The notes under the pieces are model-generated. The model had not been told where the DNA came from and did not search any database. It saw nothing but the letters and a program-made list of their open reading frames with translations. This document shows positions 7,244 through 14,231 of a stretch of DNA of 31,563 bases, piece after piece (positions within the stretch are counted from its first letter, which is position 1; each line of letters starts with the position of its first letter). The stretch spans positions 1 to 31,563 of the IMG/VR virus record IMGVR_UViG_3300046006_004498, one strand, 5' to 3'. This DNA is from a virus. A program made the position numbers and the translations under genes.

Positions 7244-7556
7244 ATTGATTCCTTTTAAATTTATTATGAGACTACTCATAAAAAAGAGCAACTTTCACCA
7301 ACCTAATCAAACTGATTTTTGATAAGTTCAAAAAAAAATAAACAAAACTAAACAAAAGATTTTCCCTTTCTTTTATTGGTAATTTAGATTGTTGCTCTTT
7401 TGTATAAATAGTTATAGTTGTTTTCTGTTCTTGGTAAACTATGCCTTAACCTCAATAAACTCAATCAATCTTTAACCTCTAGGGCGACTGATACCACTAA
7501 CGCTTTAATTTTCGTTTTTGTAAACAAGTGGGTTTGAACAATGTGTTTTAAAATAA
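7244..7556. other. Non-coding stretch upstream of the leftward block
   Basis: No convincing gene. AAAAGAGCAAC at 7282-7292 and GTTGCTCTTTT at 7391-7401 form an 11-bp inverted repeat around a 98-base loop. TTAACCTC occurs twice in direct orientation about 25 bases apart (near 7446 and 7473), resembling regulator half-sites. Candidate minus-strand -10 hexamers occur (for example TATAAC near 7411-7416), so this is probably a leader and promoter region for the leftward genes. None of these assignments is firm. Confidence 0.35.
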
Positions 7557-7593
7557 CTTATGTTTTTACGCATAAGAGAACCTTTGATATAAT
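7557..7593 (+). promoter_or_regulatory. Promoter with dyad for the 64-residue gene
   Basis: A perfect -10 TATAAT at 7588-7593 with no clear -35, as is usual in Campylobacterota. Just upstream CTTATG 7557-7562 and CATAAG 7571-7576 form a dyad around eight bases, covering the -35 zone, a plausible operator. Transcription would start near 7600 and read into the ORF at 7630. Confidence 0.55.
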
Positions 7594-7629
7594 ATTTTCG
7601 ACCAAAAAAACTTATACAAAGGCTCACTT

Positions 7630-7824
7630 ATGGATAATAGAACCAATACTAAAGGACATTATTTGCGTGACATCAAAGAAGGCATCGAAAAAGATCGCTT
7701 CTATGAGTTGTCAGTAATAGCTATTTCTAATGAATTTAGAGGTGAAAACCTAGTAGACTATTTCAAATCACATGGATTTAAAATAGAACTAGAAGGTGAT
7801 GTATATATATTTACATCTTTATAA
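7630..7824 (+). CDS. Small acidic protein, unknown
   Basis: 64 residues, MDNRTNTKGHYLRDIKEGIEKD onward is not recognised. It has its own promoter with a dyad at 7557-7593 and an AAAGG site seven bases before the ATG. Pattern suggests a compact helix-strand fold (ENLVDYFKSHGFKIELEGDVYIFTSL). It points right while its neighbours point left and overlaps the 3' end of the next gene by six bases, so it lies antisense to any transcript coming from the left operator cluster. It may be a small regulator. Confidence 0.6.
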   Translation: MDNRTNTKGHYLRDIKEGIEKDRFYELSVIAISNEFRGENLVDYFKSHGFKIELEGDVYIFTSL

Positions 7825-8073
7825 AGGGGTCGGCGTATCAAGCCACTCCACTCCACATTCAATATATAAAGGTTTCCAGTATGTATTGATTTCTTCTACT
7901 GTCATATGCCACCACATTTTTCTCATTTTTTTTACTAATTCAGCTTTTTTTTTAGCTAAAAGCTTTTCTTTCTCATCTGGATTTTCCATTCGATAGAAAT
8001 ACTCTGGTGGATAATCATAGTTTTTTTCATTTGGGTCATCTTCTGTATAATAAAGCGGTGGTGGATTTTTCAT
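7819..8073 (-). CDS. Repressor-controlled small protein
   Basis: 84 residues, Pro- and Tyr-rich N-terminus (KNPPPLYYTEDDPN) then a charged Lys/Glu helix (DEKEKLLAKKKAELVKKMRKM) and a Trp-rich end. Not recognised. AAAGGTATTAA precedes the ATG. It is the first gene behind the left operator/promoter pair at 8139-8204, so it should be silent in the lysogen and made early on induction, the place occupied by N in lambda. No sequence likeness to N is claimed. Confidence 0.65.
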   Translation of the reverse strand: MKNPPPLYYTEDDPNEKNYDYPPEYFYRMENPDEKEKLLAKKKAELVKKMRKMWWHMTVEEINTYWKPLYIECGVEWLDTPTPL

Positions 8074-8138
8074 TTAATACCTTTAATCTAAAATTTCAAA
8101 GAACTTATATCAAGGATTTGATATGCTTGTTTTGAAAT

Positions 8139-8204
8139 AGTAAGATATACTTACTTAAAAATTAATTAAATAAGTAAGAATTACTTACATATTTTTGTAT
8201 TATA
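8139..8204 (-). promoter_or_regulatory. Left operator-promoter (OL/PL-like)
   Basis: AGTAAG-ATATA-CTTACT at 8139-8155 is a perfect 17-base dyad, and AGTAAG-AATTA-CTTACA at 8173-8189 has one mismatch. The same element recurs three times before the cro-like gene, so both clusters should bind the repressor encoded at 9975-10610. A minus-strand -10 TATAAT lies at 8199-8204, which places the start point inside the second operator. Repressor binding would block leftward transcription. Confidence 0.75.
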
Positions 8205-8228
8205 TTGTTTTGATTAATAGTATTTTAT

Positions 8229-8242
8229 TTTCCCACGGGAAA
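8229..8242. repeat. Dispersed palindrome copy 2 (candidate parS)
   Basis: TTTCCCACGGGAAA, two perfect six-base arms around AC, followed by TTTTA. Intergenic, between the left operators and the terminator of the repressor operon. Confidence 0.7.
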
Positions 8243-8252
8243 TTTTAGGCAT

Positions 8253-8287
8253 AAAAAAAGGCTAGATAAATTAATATCTAGCCTTTT
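8253..8287. terminator. Bidirectional terminator ending the repressor operon
   Basis: GGCTAGATA 8260-8268 pairs with TATCTAGCC 8275-8283 around AATTAA, flanked by an A run (8253-8259) and a T run (8284-8287). It lies 16 bases after the lipoprotein stop and would end leftward transcripts of cI, the nuclease-like gene and the lipoprotein before the left operators. Confidence 0.9.
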
Positions 8288-8303
8288 AAGTATTATTTAT
8301 AGA

Positions 8304-8900
8304 TTATAAATATCGTTTTATAAATTTATTTTCCAGTTCATTAAAGAATACGCTTCTGTATTTTTTAATAAGTTCTTGATAACCTTTTTTAATATCTTCT
8401 TCAAAAGAGGCACTATTTTTTATTGTAATTACATCATTATATGAATATGAATTTATAACTTTTCCATTTTCTTCTATTTCAAATAATATGTTTAAATTTA
8501 GAGAATAATCCGTATCTGCTCCAGCAGCAAATACACCAACTAAAGGTATTTTCTTAGCTGATGAAAAAATCCAATAAGGAACGGCTTCTTTTATTGTAAT
8601 ATTTAAAGTTCTATTTGAACTTGTATTAAATAGTAATTTAGAAAAATATTCATTTATGTCTTTTTCAACTACGCTAGTAGTTGATTCTTTTGTTGGTATA
8701 GGCATTTTTGAATCACCATAACCTGAATAATCAACTTTTATTTCTTTTTCAACTTTTTCTATTGATATAGTTTTAATATTAATATTTAAAGGAGTTTGGT
8801 TATTGAAGTGATTGGTACCTAAATCAACTTCCATAGGTTTAATAGTACACCCTGCAAAAAGCAACATAATAAAAAGAATAAAAAAACTATATTTTTTCAT
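8304..8900 (-). CDS. Predicted lipoprotein of the immunity operon
   Basis: 198 residues. The N-terminus MKKYSFFILFIMLLFAGC is a lipoprotein signal with the lipobox LFAGC, so Cys18 would be lipidated and the protein anchored in the membrane. The mature part is beta-rich with one moderately hydrophobic stretch (WIFSSAKKIPLVGVFAAGA). It overlaps the end of the nuclease-like gene by 14 bases and is followed by a terminator, so it is the last gene of the cI operon and should be made in lysogens. Mature domain not recognised. A surface exclusion or lysogenic-conversion role is inferred from position, which matches rexB in lambda. Confidence 0.8.
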   Translation of the reverse strand: MKKYSFFILFIMLLFAGCTIKPMEVDLGTNHFNNQTPLNINIKTISIEKVEKEIKVDYSGYGDSKMPIPTKESTTSVVEKDINEYFSKLLFNTSSNRTLNITIKEAVPYWIFSSAKKIPLVGVFAAGADTDYSLNLNILFEIEENGKVINSYSYNDVITIKNSASFEEDIKKGYQELIKKYRSVFFNELENKFIKRYL

Positions 8901-9951
8901 TGTTCAGCCTATCTATAATAGCTAATATTTCATTTTTATATTTGTAAATATCTTCAATATTTTCTATAGCAAATTTTTCTTCTTTTTTATCTTCTATATG
9001 TAAAGCTAAATACTTTTGTTTTGTATTAAATAATAATCTACAAATCCATTTTCTATTATTATCATCTAACAAAATTCCAAAATAGCTCTTGGTATCTCTT
9101 GCAAATATTCTATTTAATTGCATTTTTTCAGCTAATATTGATTTGATAATGAAGAATCCTTGAAGCTCTTCTTCTGTCGTATCAATACCATTATTATCAT
9201 CTTCAATTATTTCTTCTTGTTCATTGTTTATTTCAACATTTAGTTTTGATTTTAATGAATTTATTTTATCTTGAGCCATATCAGAAATTATTTCAGAAAA
9301 AGCAGATTTTACATAAGCTTTGAACTCCTCTATAATATTTTGTCTAAGTGGTTTTGATGCTAATTTTGTTGCAAAAATTCTAATAAAATCTTCTGATGGT
9401 TCTTTTACTTCTTCTTTAAAAATGTTTTTTATTCCAGTAATATATTTTTTAGTTTCAGCACTTGTAAGTATTTTATCAACATCAAAGTTACCACTTTTAA
9501 ATTTATCTAATTCTCTGATATCTCTATCTTTTAAGTTTAACATATTAAAAATAAAGAAAGGTACAGGGTCCATTTTGTTTGGTTTTTCTAAATCAGTAAA
9601 AAATCTATACTCTATACCATTTGTTAAAATAGCAAATTTACTTTCTGTTACTGTAAAATATCTCTCAAGCTGTGTTGCATGATTGTTTAGATTTTCAGTA
9701 TGAGCCTTAGCTTCTATTAAAATTAATGGATTACCATCATACATGATTGCATAATCAACCTTTTCATTTTTCTTTTTGCTTATATCTGCTGTAAATTCAG
9801 GAACTACAACAGTTGGATCAAACACATCATAACCTAATGCACTAATAAATGGCATAATAAAAGAATGTTTAGTTGCTTCTTCTGTTAATACATTATCTTT
9901 TAAAGTACTAATTCTTTGAGACAAAATATTTAATTTTTCAATAAATTCCAC
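8887..9951 (-). CDS. HsdR-N-like PD-(D/E)XK nuclease-family protein
   Basis: 354 residues from a GTG behind AAAGGAAATA. The first 130 residues show the pattern of stand-alone HsdR N-terminal (COG4748-like) proteins: TEEATKHSFIMPFISALGYD with Glu24, VDYAIMYDGNPLILIEAKAH with Asp66, Glu80 and Lys82, then QLERYF and FAILTNGIEYRFF. These are the residues of a PD-(D/E)XK nuclease core. A helical linker (about 150-250) leads to a C-terminal domain of about 95 residues. There is no helicase motor, methylase or specificity subunit. It lies 23 bases after cI, so should be lysogen-expressed, in the place of rexA in lambda. Defence against other phages is an inference; nuclease activity is untested. Confidence 0.8.
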   Translation of the reverse strand: MEFIEKLNILSQRISTLKDNVLTEEATKHSFIMPFISALGYDVFDPTVVVPEFTADISKKKNEKVDYAIMYDGNPLILIEAKAHTENLNNHATQLERYFTVTESKFAILTNGIEYRFFTDLEKPNKMDPVPFFIFNMLNLKDRDIRELDKFKSGNFDVDKILTSAETKKYITGIKNIFKEEVKEPSEDFIRIFATKLASKPLRQNIIEEFKAYVKSAFSEIISDMAQDKINSLKSKLNVEINNEQEEIIEDDNNGIDTTEEELQGFFIIKSILAEKMQLNRIFARDTKSYFGILLDDNNRKWICRLLFNTKQKYLALHIEDKKEEKFAIENIEDIYKYKNEILAIIDRLNNEKI

Positions 9952-9974
9952 GCTATTTCCTTTTTTTAATTAAA

Positions 9975-10610
9975 TTAACGACCAATCATCTTTAATCTAG
10001 CAGCTCTATTATTTCTTTTAGAGCTTACAATGTGTACTACTTTATGATATATTAACTTATCCATTGTTAAATTATCATCTTTTCTAACAGTTTTTATTTT
10101 AAAATTATCACTTATGTTATAAGGTATGAAATTTATTAAATAGTTTTCATTATCTTCAAAAAAAACTTTTATGGCACTTTCATCATCAATTTTATAATAA
10201 ACTATATCCCCATTTTGCACTTTAATAGATGGGTCTATTATTGCTCTATCTCCATCATATATTTCAGTTGCCATACTGTCACCACAGGCAATGACTGCGT
10301 AAAGATTTTTATTCCATTCATCTTCTTGTATATATGTTTTTAAGTTTTCTTCTTGTAAACAATTATTTTCTAGTACACCACAAGATGCAGTGCCTACGAT
10401 AGGAATAAATTTAACATTTTTTTCTTGACTGCTTAAATCTACTCCAAGAATTAAAGATAATTTTTTCATATTTTCATAAGTAGGAGTATTACTGTTTTTT
10501 TCATAATTAGTAATTGCATTTCTAGTCACACCAATTAATTTAGCTAACATTTCTTGAGATAGTTTTTTATCAAGTCTTGCTTTTTTTAGTCGCTCACCGA
10601 AATTATCCAT
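9975..10610 (-). CDS. CI-like repressor with LexA/S24 autocleavage domain
   Basis: 211 residues from the ATG at 10610 (AAAAGGT upstream; a TTG three bases earlier is less likely). An N-terminal HTH (LSQEMLAKLIGVTRNAITNYE, 17-37) is joined to an S24 peptidase domain. Cleavage-site region TASCGVLEN gives Cys77-Gly78, the pair used by UmuD instead of the Ala-Gly of LexA and lambda CI. Catalytic Ser112 (GDSMA) and Lys148 (SAIKVFF) are present. It should keep the lysogen by binding the five AGTAAG-N5-CTTACT operators and be inactivated through RecA after DNA damage. It heads an operon with the nuclease-like and lipoprotein genes. Confidence 0.93.
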   Translation of the reverse strand: MDNFGERLKKARLDKKLSQEMLAKLIGVTRNAITNYEKNSNTPTYENMKKLSLILGVDLSSQEKNVKFIPIVGTASCGVLENNCLQEENLKTYIQEDEWNKNLYAVIACGDSMATEIYDGDRAIIDPSIKVQNGDIVYYKIDDESAIKVFFEDNENYLINFIPYNISDNFKIKTVRKDDNLTMDKLIYHKVVHIVSSKRNNRAARLKMIGR

Positions 10611-10628
10611 CAAATACCTTTTTATATT

Positions 10629-10701
10629 GTAAGTAATACTAACATATATAATGTAAGTATATCTTTCTATTTAAACCAACTATAAGTAAGAATAACTTAC
10701 T
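10629..10701. promoter_or_regulatory. Right operator region (OR-like, three sites)
   Basis: Three sites with five-base spacers: GTAAG-TAATA-CTAAC at 10629-10643, GTAAG-TATAT-CTTTC at 10653-10667 and the perfect AGTAAG-AATAA-CTTACT at 10685-10701. A plus-strand -10 TATAAT lies at 10647-10652 between the first two, serving the cro-like gene. The repressor promoter on the other strand must lie in the same 100 bases. The perfect site is nine bases before the cro-like ATG, where it may also affect translation initiation or a second start point. Confidence 0.8.
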
Positions 10702-10709
10702 ATTTCAAA

Positions 10710-10952
10710 ATGAAAGAATTTAAAGTTAAAAAAATATCAAAAGAATTAAATATCAGTCACTCTGCTGTTAGTCAATGGTTTAGTGGTTGTACCATGCCAA
10801 AATATAATTATATGGTGTATTTATATAAAAACTACCACATTCCATTTTTAGCATGGCAAGATATTCAATCTTATATTAATGAAAGTATAACGGCTAATAC
10901 AGGCTCAATGGAAATAGAAAACAACTGTAAATCTATGAAGGAGAAAATATGA
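10710..10952 (+). CDS. Cro-like HTH regulator
   Basis: 80 residues. ISKELNISHSAVSQWFSGCTMP (9-30) is a clear helix-turn-helix of the Cro/C1 kind; the rest is helical with a polar tail. It is the first rightward gene across the operator region from cI. No Shine-Dalgarno sequence is seen before the ATG, which is only nine bases from the perfect operator, so initiation may be weak or from a very short leader. Stop overlaps the next start (ATGA). It probably competes with the repressor at the shared operators. Confidence 0.8.
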   Translation: MKEFKVKKISKELNISHSAVSQWFSGCTMPKYNYMVYLYKNYHIPFLAWQDIQSYINESITANTGSMEIENNCKSMKEKI

Positions 10953-11455
10953 AAGAAAATAGACGAAGCAATGCAAGAATCTTTGACCAAGGGTTGTTGG
11001 TAACTGTTCAAAAATCAATCGTTCGTGATATTAAAAGAAATGATTCTGATAAAGAAACATTTGCAGCCGAAATAGGTCTTACAAAAGGTACGCTTGAAAA
11101 CAAATGGACTTTTTCATGTAAAACCAATGATTTTACAATACATGAACTAATTCAGATTATGGAATTAACAGGTGATATATCTCCTCTTGAATATATCGGG
11201 CACATGTTTGACTTAGCTGTTATATCTACAAATACAGAAAATAAAATCACACCTGAACAATTAAGCCAACTTGCTGATGAATCTCAAATACAAAGTAATG
11301 AATCTTTTGCAACTATTAAAAAAGCTTCAAAAGATGGAGTTTATACGACCGAAGAGATAGAGCAAATGAAAAAAGAAGCATTAGAAGCTATTGAAGCAAA
11401 ACAAAGAGAACTAGATGCTATCAAAAAAATTATACCTAGTGACTTGGAGGATTAA
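10949..11455 (+). CDS. CII-like phage regulatory protein
   Basis: 168 residues. An N-terminal helix-turn-helix region (DKETFAAEIGLTKGTLENKW, about 35-54) followed by FTIHELIQIMELTGDISPLEYI resembles the phage regulatory CII/Cp76 family; the last 45 residues form a Glu/Lys coiled coil (TTEEIEQMKKEALEAIEAKQ). AAGGAG stands before the ATG, and it is translationally coupled to the cro-like gene. Position after cro and before replication genes fits cII. DNA-binding targets are not identified. Confidence 0.65.
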   Translation: MKENRRSNARIFDQGLLVTVQKSIVRDIKRNDSDKETFAAEIGLTKGTLENKWTFSCKTNDFTIHELIQIMELTGDISPLEYIGHMFDLAVISTNTENKITPEQLSQLADESQIQSNESFATIKKASKDGVYTTEEIEQMKKEALEAIEAKQRELDAIKKIIPSDLED

Positions 11456-11456
11456 A

Positions 11457-11582
11457 ATGAATGAAGCATTGCATATATTAATGAAATTAAAAGATAGTAA
11501 CCAAGTCCAAAATAATCATGTAATTACACATTTAAGTCTAAATGATGAAAAACCAGTTGAAATTTTTAGGAGTAGCAAATGA
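11457..11582 (+). CDS. 41-residue protein, unknown
   Basis: Reads MNEALHILMKLKDSNQVQNN and continues to FRSSK. Support comes from a perfect GGAGG seven bases before the ATG, a start one base after the preceding stop and an ATGA overlap into the next gene. No known domain. Its location between cII-like and replication genes is typical of small early regulators. Confidence 0.6.
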   Translation: MNEALHILMKLKDSNQVQNNHVITHLSLNDEKPVEIFRSSK

Positions 11583-11815
11583 ATTATGAAGCAAATTCAA
11601 CCAAAAAAGAACAAAAACCAATTAGTAAAATAGTTGAAGAATATTTAGTCGACGGTAAAAATGTGGATTTAGACTTTTTGAGTGATAAAGGGCATGATGT
11701 AAGGAATTTATCCATAATTATTGGACGATTAAAAAAGAAATATCCATATATTGAAACCTCGTCAAAAGTGAGCAGAGCTGGTAAATCAATTAGTGTTTAC
11801 TCAATGCCTATGTAA
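11579..11815 (+). CDS. Small winged-helix-like early protein
   Basis: 78 residues. ISKIVEEYLVDGKNVDLDFLSDKG-VRNLSIIIGRLKKKYP then a strand pair (IETSSKVSRAGKSISVYSM) looks like a compact winged helix, with the R/K-rich turn as wing; a strict family match is not claimed. TAGGAG precedes the ATG and the gene is coupled to the 41-residue ORF. It may bind DNA in replication or regulation. Confidence 0.65.
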   Translation: MNYEANSTKKEQKPISKIVEEYLVDGKNVDLDFLSDKGHDVRNLSIIIGRLKKKYPYIETSSKVSRAGKSISVYSMPM

Positions 11816-11824
11816 TTACACAAT

Positions 11825-12022
11825 ATGGGGAAAGCCACAGAATTGATTGAGTTTAAAACGGGTCGTAAAATTGAAATTAATAGTGCCAAAGAGTTAATAG
11901 AGATTCTTAAATATTGTAATCCCATGATGATTAGACACTATCAAAATCAGTTAAAAAATACAATCATTCATAGCTTTGGTGAAGAGATAAAATTAAAAAG
12001 AGTAGTTTATAATGAGAAATAA
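11825..12022 (+). CDS. Small early protein, unknown
   Basis: 65 residues, MGKATELIEFKTGRKIEINSAK onward with a helical centre (ELIEILKYCNPMMIRHYQNQLKNTI). No domain recognised. No clear Shine-Dalgarno sequence is seen before the ATG, although GGGG immediately follows it. Gap to the preceding gene is nine bases and to the initiator gene 12 bases, so it is in the replication operon. Confidence 0.55.
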   Translation: MGKATELIEFKTGRKIEINSAKELIEILKYCNPMMIRHYQNQLKNTIIHSFGEEIKLKRVVYNEK

Positions 12023-12034
12023 GGATGGGGAAAT

Positions 12035-12874
12035 ATGAGTGTTAAAATGATGGCAAAAGCTTGGGATACAGATGTAAGTGGAAATGATTTATTAGTATTA
12101 CTTGTGCTATGTGATTTTTCAAATGATGAAGGAGAATTACATCCATCACTTTCAACTATATCAAAAAAAGCAAAAGTAGGAAAAACAACACTTGGATATA
12201 TTTTAAGAGCTTATGAAAAAATAGGTGTAATTACACGATTAAGAAGAAAGAGAGAGAATAACTCTGATACTTCAAACTTTTACAAAATAAACACACTTTC
12301 GTTTGATTCGATTGCATATAAAAAAGCATATCAAGAAATTAGAAATTACAATCAAGATAAATCACAATGTGACACCCCTAATGAAGTAGAAAAAAGGTCA
12401 CAATGTGACACCCCTGATGAAATAAAAAAAGGTCACAATGTGACACCCCCGTTGTCACTCAGTGTGACACCCCCGTTGTCACTCAGTGTGACACCCTATA
12501 TGAACCATCATATTAACCATCATATGAATAAGAAAAAATATATACAAAAAGAAAATGAAAATGAAGATTTGAAAATCAAACCAAAAGAGTTGGTAAATTT
12601 CTACAAAGAAAATATTTCTAATCTTCAAGCCAAAATCAAAGAGGTTGCTTCAACTAATGCGATGGCTTTGTGTCCTGATGGATTAGAGAAAATATTAATC
12701 GGTTTAAGAAACTATGCAAATGATTTACCAAAAGATGCATTTCATATCACAAACTTAGAAAAATTTATCAAAGAAAAGTTTTATTTGGATTATCAAGAGC
12801 CTACTAGAAAAAATACGCCTTTGAACCCGTTGATTATTTCAGATAAAAAATATACTGCAAGTGAGGAATTCTAA
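12035..12874 (+). CDS. Replication initiator with N-terminal winged helix and internal iterons
   Basis: 279 residues. The first 95 form a winged-helix domain like those of phage O/DnaD-type initiators (LLVLLVLCDFSNDEGELHPSL, then SKKAKVGKTTLGYILRAYEKIGVI). Residues about 108-160 are low-complexity and encoded by the iteron array at 12362-12498. A C-terminal helical domain (about 180-279, PKELVNFYKENI ... FIKEKFYLDY) probably contacts the helicase or loader encoded next. GGGGAAAT precedes the ATG. As with lambda O, the protein would bind iterons inside its own gene and recruit the helicase via the DnaC-like protein. Confidence 0.8.
   Translation: MSVKMMAKAWDTDVSGNDLLVLLVLCDFSNDEGELHPSLSTISKKAKVGKTTLGYILRAYEKIGVITRLRRKRENNSDTSNFYKINTLSFDSIAYKKAYQEIRNYNQDKSQCDTPNEVEKRSQCDTPDEIKKGHNVTPPLSLSVTPPLSLSVTPYMNHHINHHMNKKKYIQKENENEDLKIKPKELVNFYKENISNLQAKIKEVASTNAMALCPDGLEKILIGLRNYANDLPKDAFHITNLEKFIKEKFYLDYQEPTRKNTPLNPLIISDKKYTASEEF
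12362..12498 (+). repeat. Iteron array, probable replication origin
   Basis: Five copies of TGTGACACCC(C/T) begin at 12368, 12404, 12439, 12463 and 12487. The first three sit in the dyad-bearing unit TCACAATGTGACACCCC; the last two are exact 24-base tandem units starting GTTGTCACTCAG. Spacings are 36, 35, 24 and 24 bases. The 35-base step changes reading frame, so the repeats encode QCDTP twice and then NVTPP/SVTPP: conservation is at DNA level. AT-rich DNA follows from 12510 (AATAAGAAAAAATATATAC), a fitting unwinding region. Confidence 0.85.
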
Positions 12875-12875
12875 G

Positions 12876-13511
12876 ATGACAATGCGAATGAAAGATTTTA
12901 ATTTGAAAGATATTATCGGAAAAGATGCAGCAGAACAAAACGATGTTCAATCGAATATTTTAAAATCAAATGTTGAGCATATACGACAATATGCGAATAT
13001 TCCTACAAGATACAAAGATGCTGAATTTGTTGCGAAAGTAGAGAATCAAGAAAAATTAATAGCAGCTATCAAAGCAAACTTCAATGGTAAAAACTTTAGT
13101 CAAATAAGAGATATGCTTATCTATGGTGGTGTTGGAACTGGTAAAACTCATCTTGTAGTTGCGATGCTTAATAAAATCATTAACGCAAATATCTATTGCA
13201 AATATACAACAGAACATAATCTTTTAGATTTATATTTTCAAAAAAAATATGATGAGTTTAATGCATTTAAAAAAGTAAACATCTTAGTGATTGATGAAAT
13301 AGGTAAGAGAGAATTAGTTGACTGGCAAATGATTCAATTAGAAGAACTCATTAGCTACAGATACAATGAATTGTTACCAACAATATTTATCACAAATATG
13401 AATGAGAGTGAGTTTAAATCTTTTGTAGGTGATAGAGTTGCCTCAAGATTGAGAGAGAATAAAGTAATAAGAGTAATGATGGATGGCCAAGATTTAAGAG
13501 GTGGATTGTAA
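12876..13511 (+). CDS. DnaC-like helicase loader ATPase
   Basis: 211 residues from the ATG at 12876, which follows GAGGAA and starts directly after the initiator stop; an in-frame GTG at 12861 is less likely. An AAA+ domain shows Walker A GGVGTGKT (84-91), Walker B NILVIDEIG, the sensor FITNMNESE and an arginine-finger region DRVASRLREN. This is the DnaC/IstB-like fold that loads replicative helicase on origin DNA. Paired with the iteron-binding initiator it mirrors lambda O-P or DnaC-bearing phages. Confidence 0.9.
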   Translation: MTMRMKDFNLKDIIGKDAAEQNDVQSNILKSNVEHIRQYANIPTRYKDAEFVAKVENQEKLIAAIKANFNGKNFSQIRDMLIYGGVGTGKTHLVVAMLNKIINANIYCKYTTEHNLLDLYFQKKYDEFNAFKKVNILVIDEIGKRELVDWQMIQLEELISYRYNELLPTIFITNMNESEFKSFVGDRVASRLRENKVIRVMMDGQDLRGGL

Positions 13512-13513
13512 TT

Positions 13514-14227
13514 ATGGAAGTAAATATTTTCTCAAATTTAGATGAAGTTATAAAAGGTCTTAATGATTTAGAAAAGAGACAATTGCCTTTTGCAATTATG
13601 AAGGCTACTAATGATTTGGCTTTTGATTATTGGGATAAACAGAAAAAAGAGGTAGCTGGTCAATTATCTTGGAAGAATGCAAAAGCACCTAATACAATTA
13701 GAATATTAAAAGCTACAAAACAAAAACCATATGCAGATGTATTCGCTGATGAATCACACTGGGGTTATTATGCATTAATGCAACACTTTAATGGTGGTGA
13801 TAGACATAGAAAAGGATTAGAGAAAAGAATGATTGCTAAAGGATATATGTATAAATGGGAAATACTAACACCATCACCAGGTGTAAAAGTTCCAATGGGA
13901 ATATATAATCAAATAATAGCTCAATTAAAAATTGATGATGAAGTAGGGTACTTAGCTAATGAAACAAAAAGAAGTAAGAAAAGAAATATTGCTAAAAATA
14001 AATCAAGGTATTTCATCATTACAGGTAAGTCTAAGTCTCAATTAGCACCAGGTATATATGCTCGAATACCAGGGGCTGAGAGTCCAGTTTGTATGCTTAG
14101 GATTTCGGAGAAACCAGAATATATAAAAAAGTTTGACATGGAAACTACATTGCTTAAGGTATATGATAGAAGAGGTAACGAATATTTCAAAAAGGCATTA
14201 GATTATGCAATCTCAACAGCTAAATAA
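13514..14227 (+). CDS. Lambda Z-like minor tail (tail completion) protein
   Basis: 237 residues. LEKRQLPFAIMKATNDLAFDYWDKQKKE near the N-terminus and ARIPGAESPVCMLRISEKPEY plus a helical C-terminus (NEYFKKALDYAIST) resemble the prophage minor tail protein Z family, which completes the tail at the head-tail joint. AGAGGTGG precedes the ATG. It is displaced: in lambda, Z lies between FII and U, but here it is upstream of cos and terS next to the replication genes, so it would be at the far end of the packaged linear genome. Assignment is by pattern. Confidence 0.65.
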   Translation: MEVNIFSNLDEVIKGLNDLEKRQLPFAIMKATNDLAFDYWDKQKKEVAGQLSWKNAKAPNTIRILKATKQKPYADVFADESHWGYYALMQHFNGGDRHRKGLEKRMIAKGYMYKWEILTPSPGVKVPMGIYNQIIAQLKIDDEVGYLANETKRSKKRNIAKNKSRYFIITGKSKSQLAPGIYARIPGAESPVCMLRISEKPEYIKKFDMETTLLKVYDRRGNEYFKKALDYAISTAK

Positions 14228-14231
14228 TAAA

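Noticed and set aside
6911-7291. Longer start for the first leftward gene
   Set aside because: The extra 16 residues have no upstream ribosome site, while AAAGGAATCA stands right before the ATG at 7243.
8229-8242. TTTCCCACGGGAAA read as a terminator hairpin
   Set aside because: The centre leaves only two bases for a loop and the same dyad occurs inside three genes, so a protein-binding site is more likely than an RNA hairpin.
9320-9682. A 120-codon plus-strand frame inside the nuclease-like gene
   Set aside because: Antisense to a gene with conserved catalytic motifs; Ser/Phe/Leu-rich composition is the shadow type.
12362-12498. Repeat array that could be taken for a short CRISPR
   Set aside because: Units are short, spacing is uneven (36, 35, 24, 24), spacers are not unique sequences, and the array is inside a replication initiator gene with no cas genes nearby; iterons fit better.
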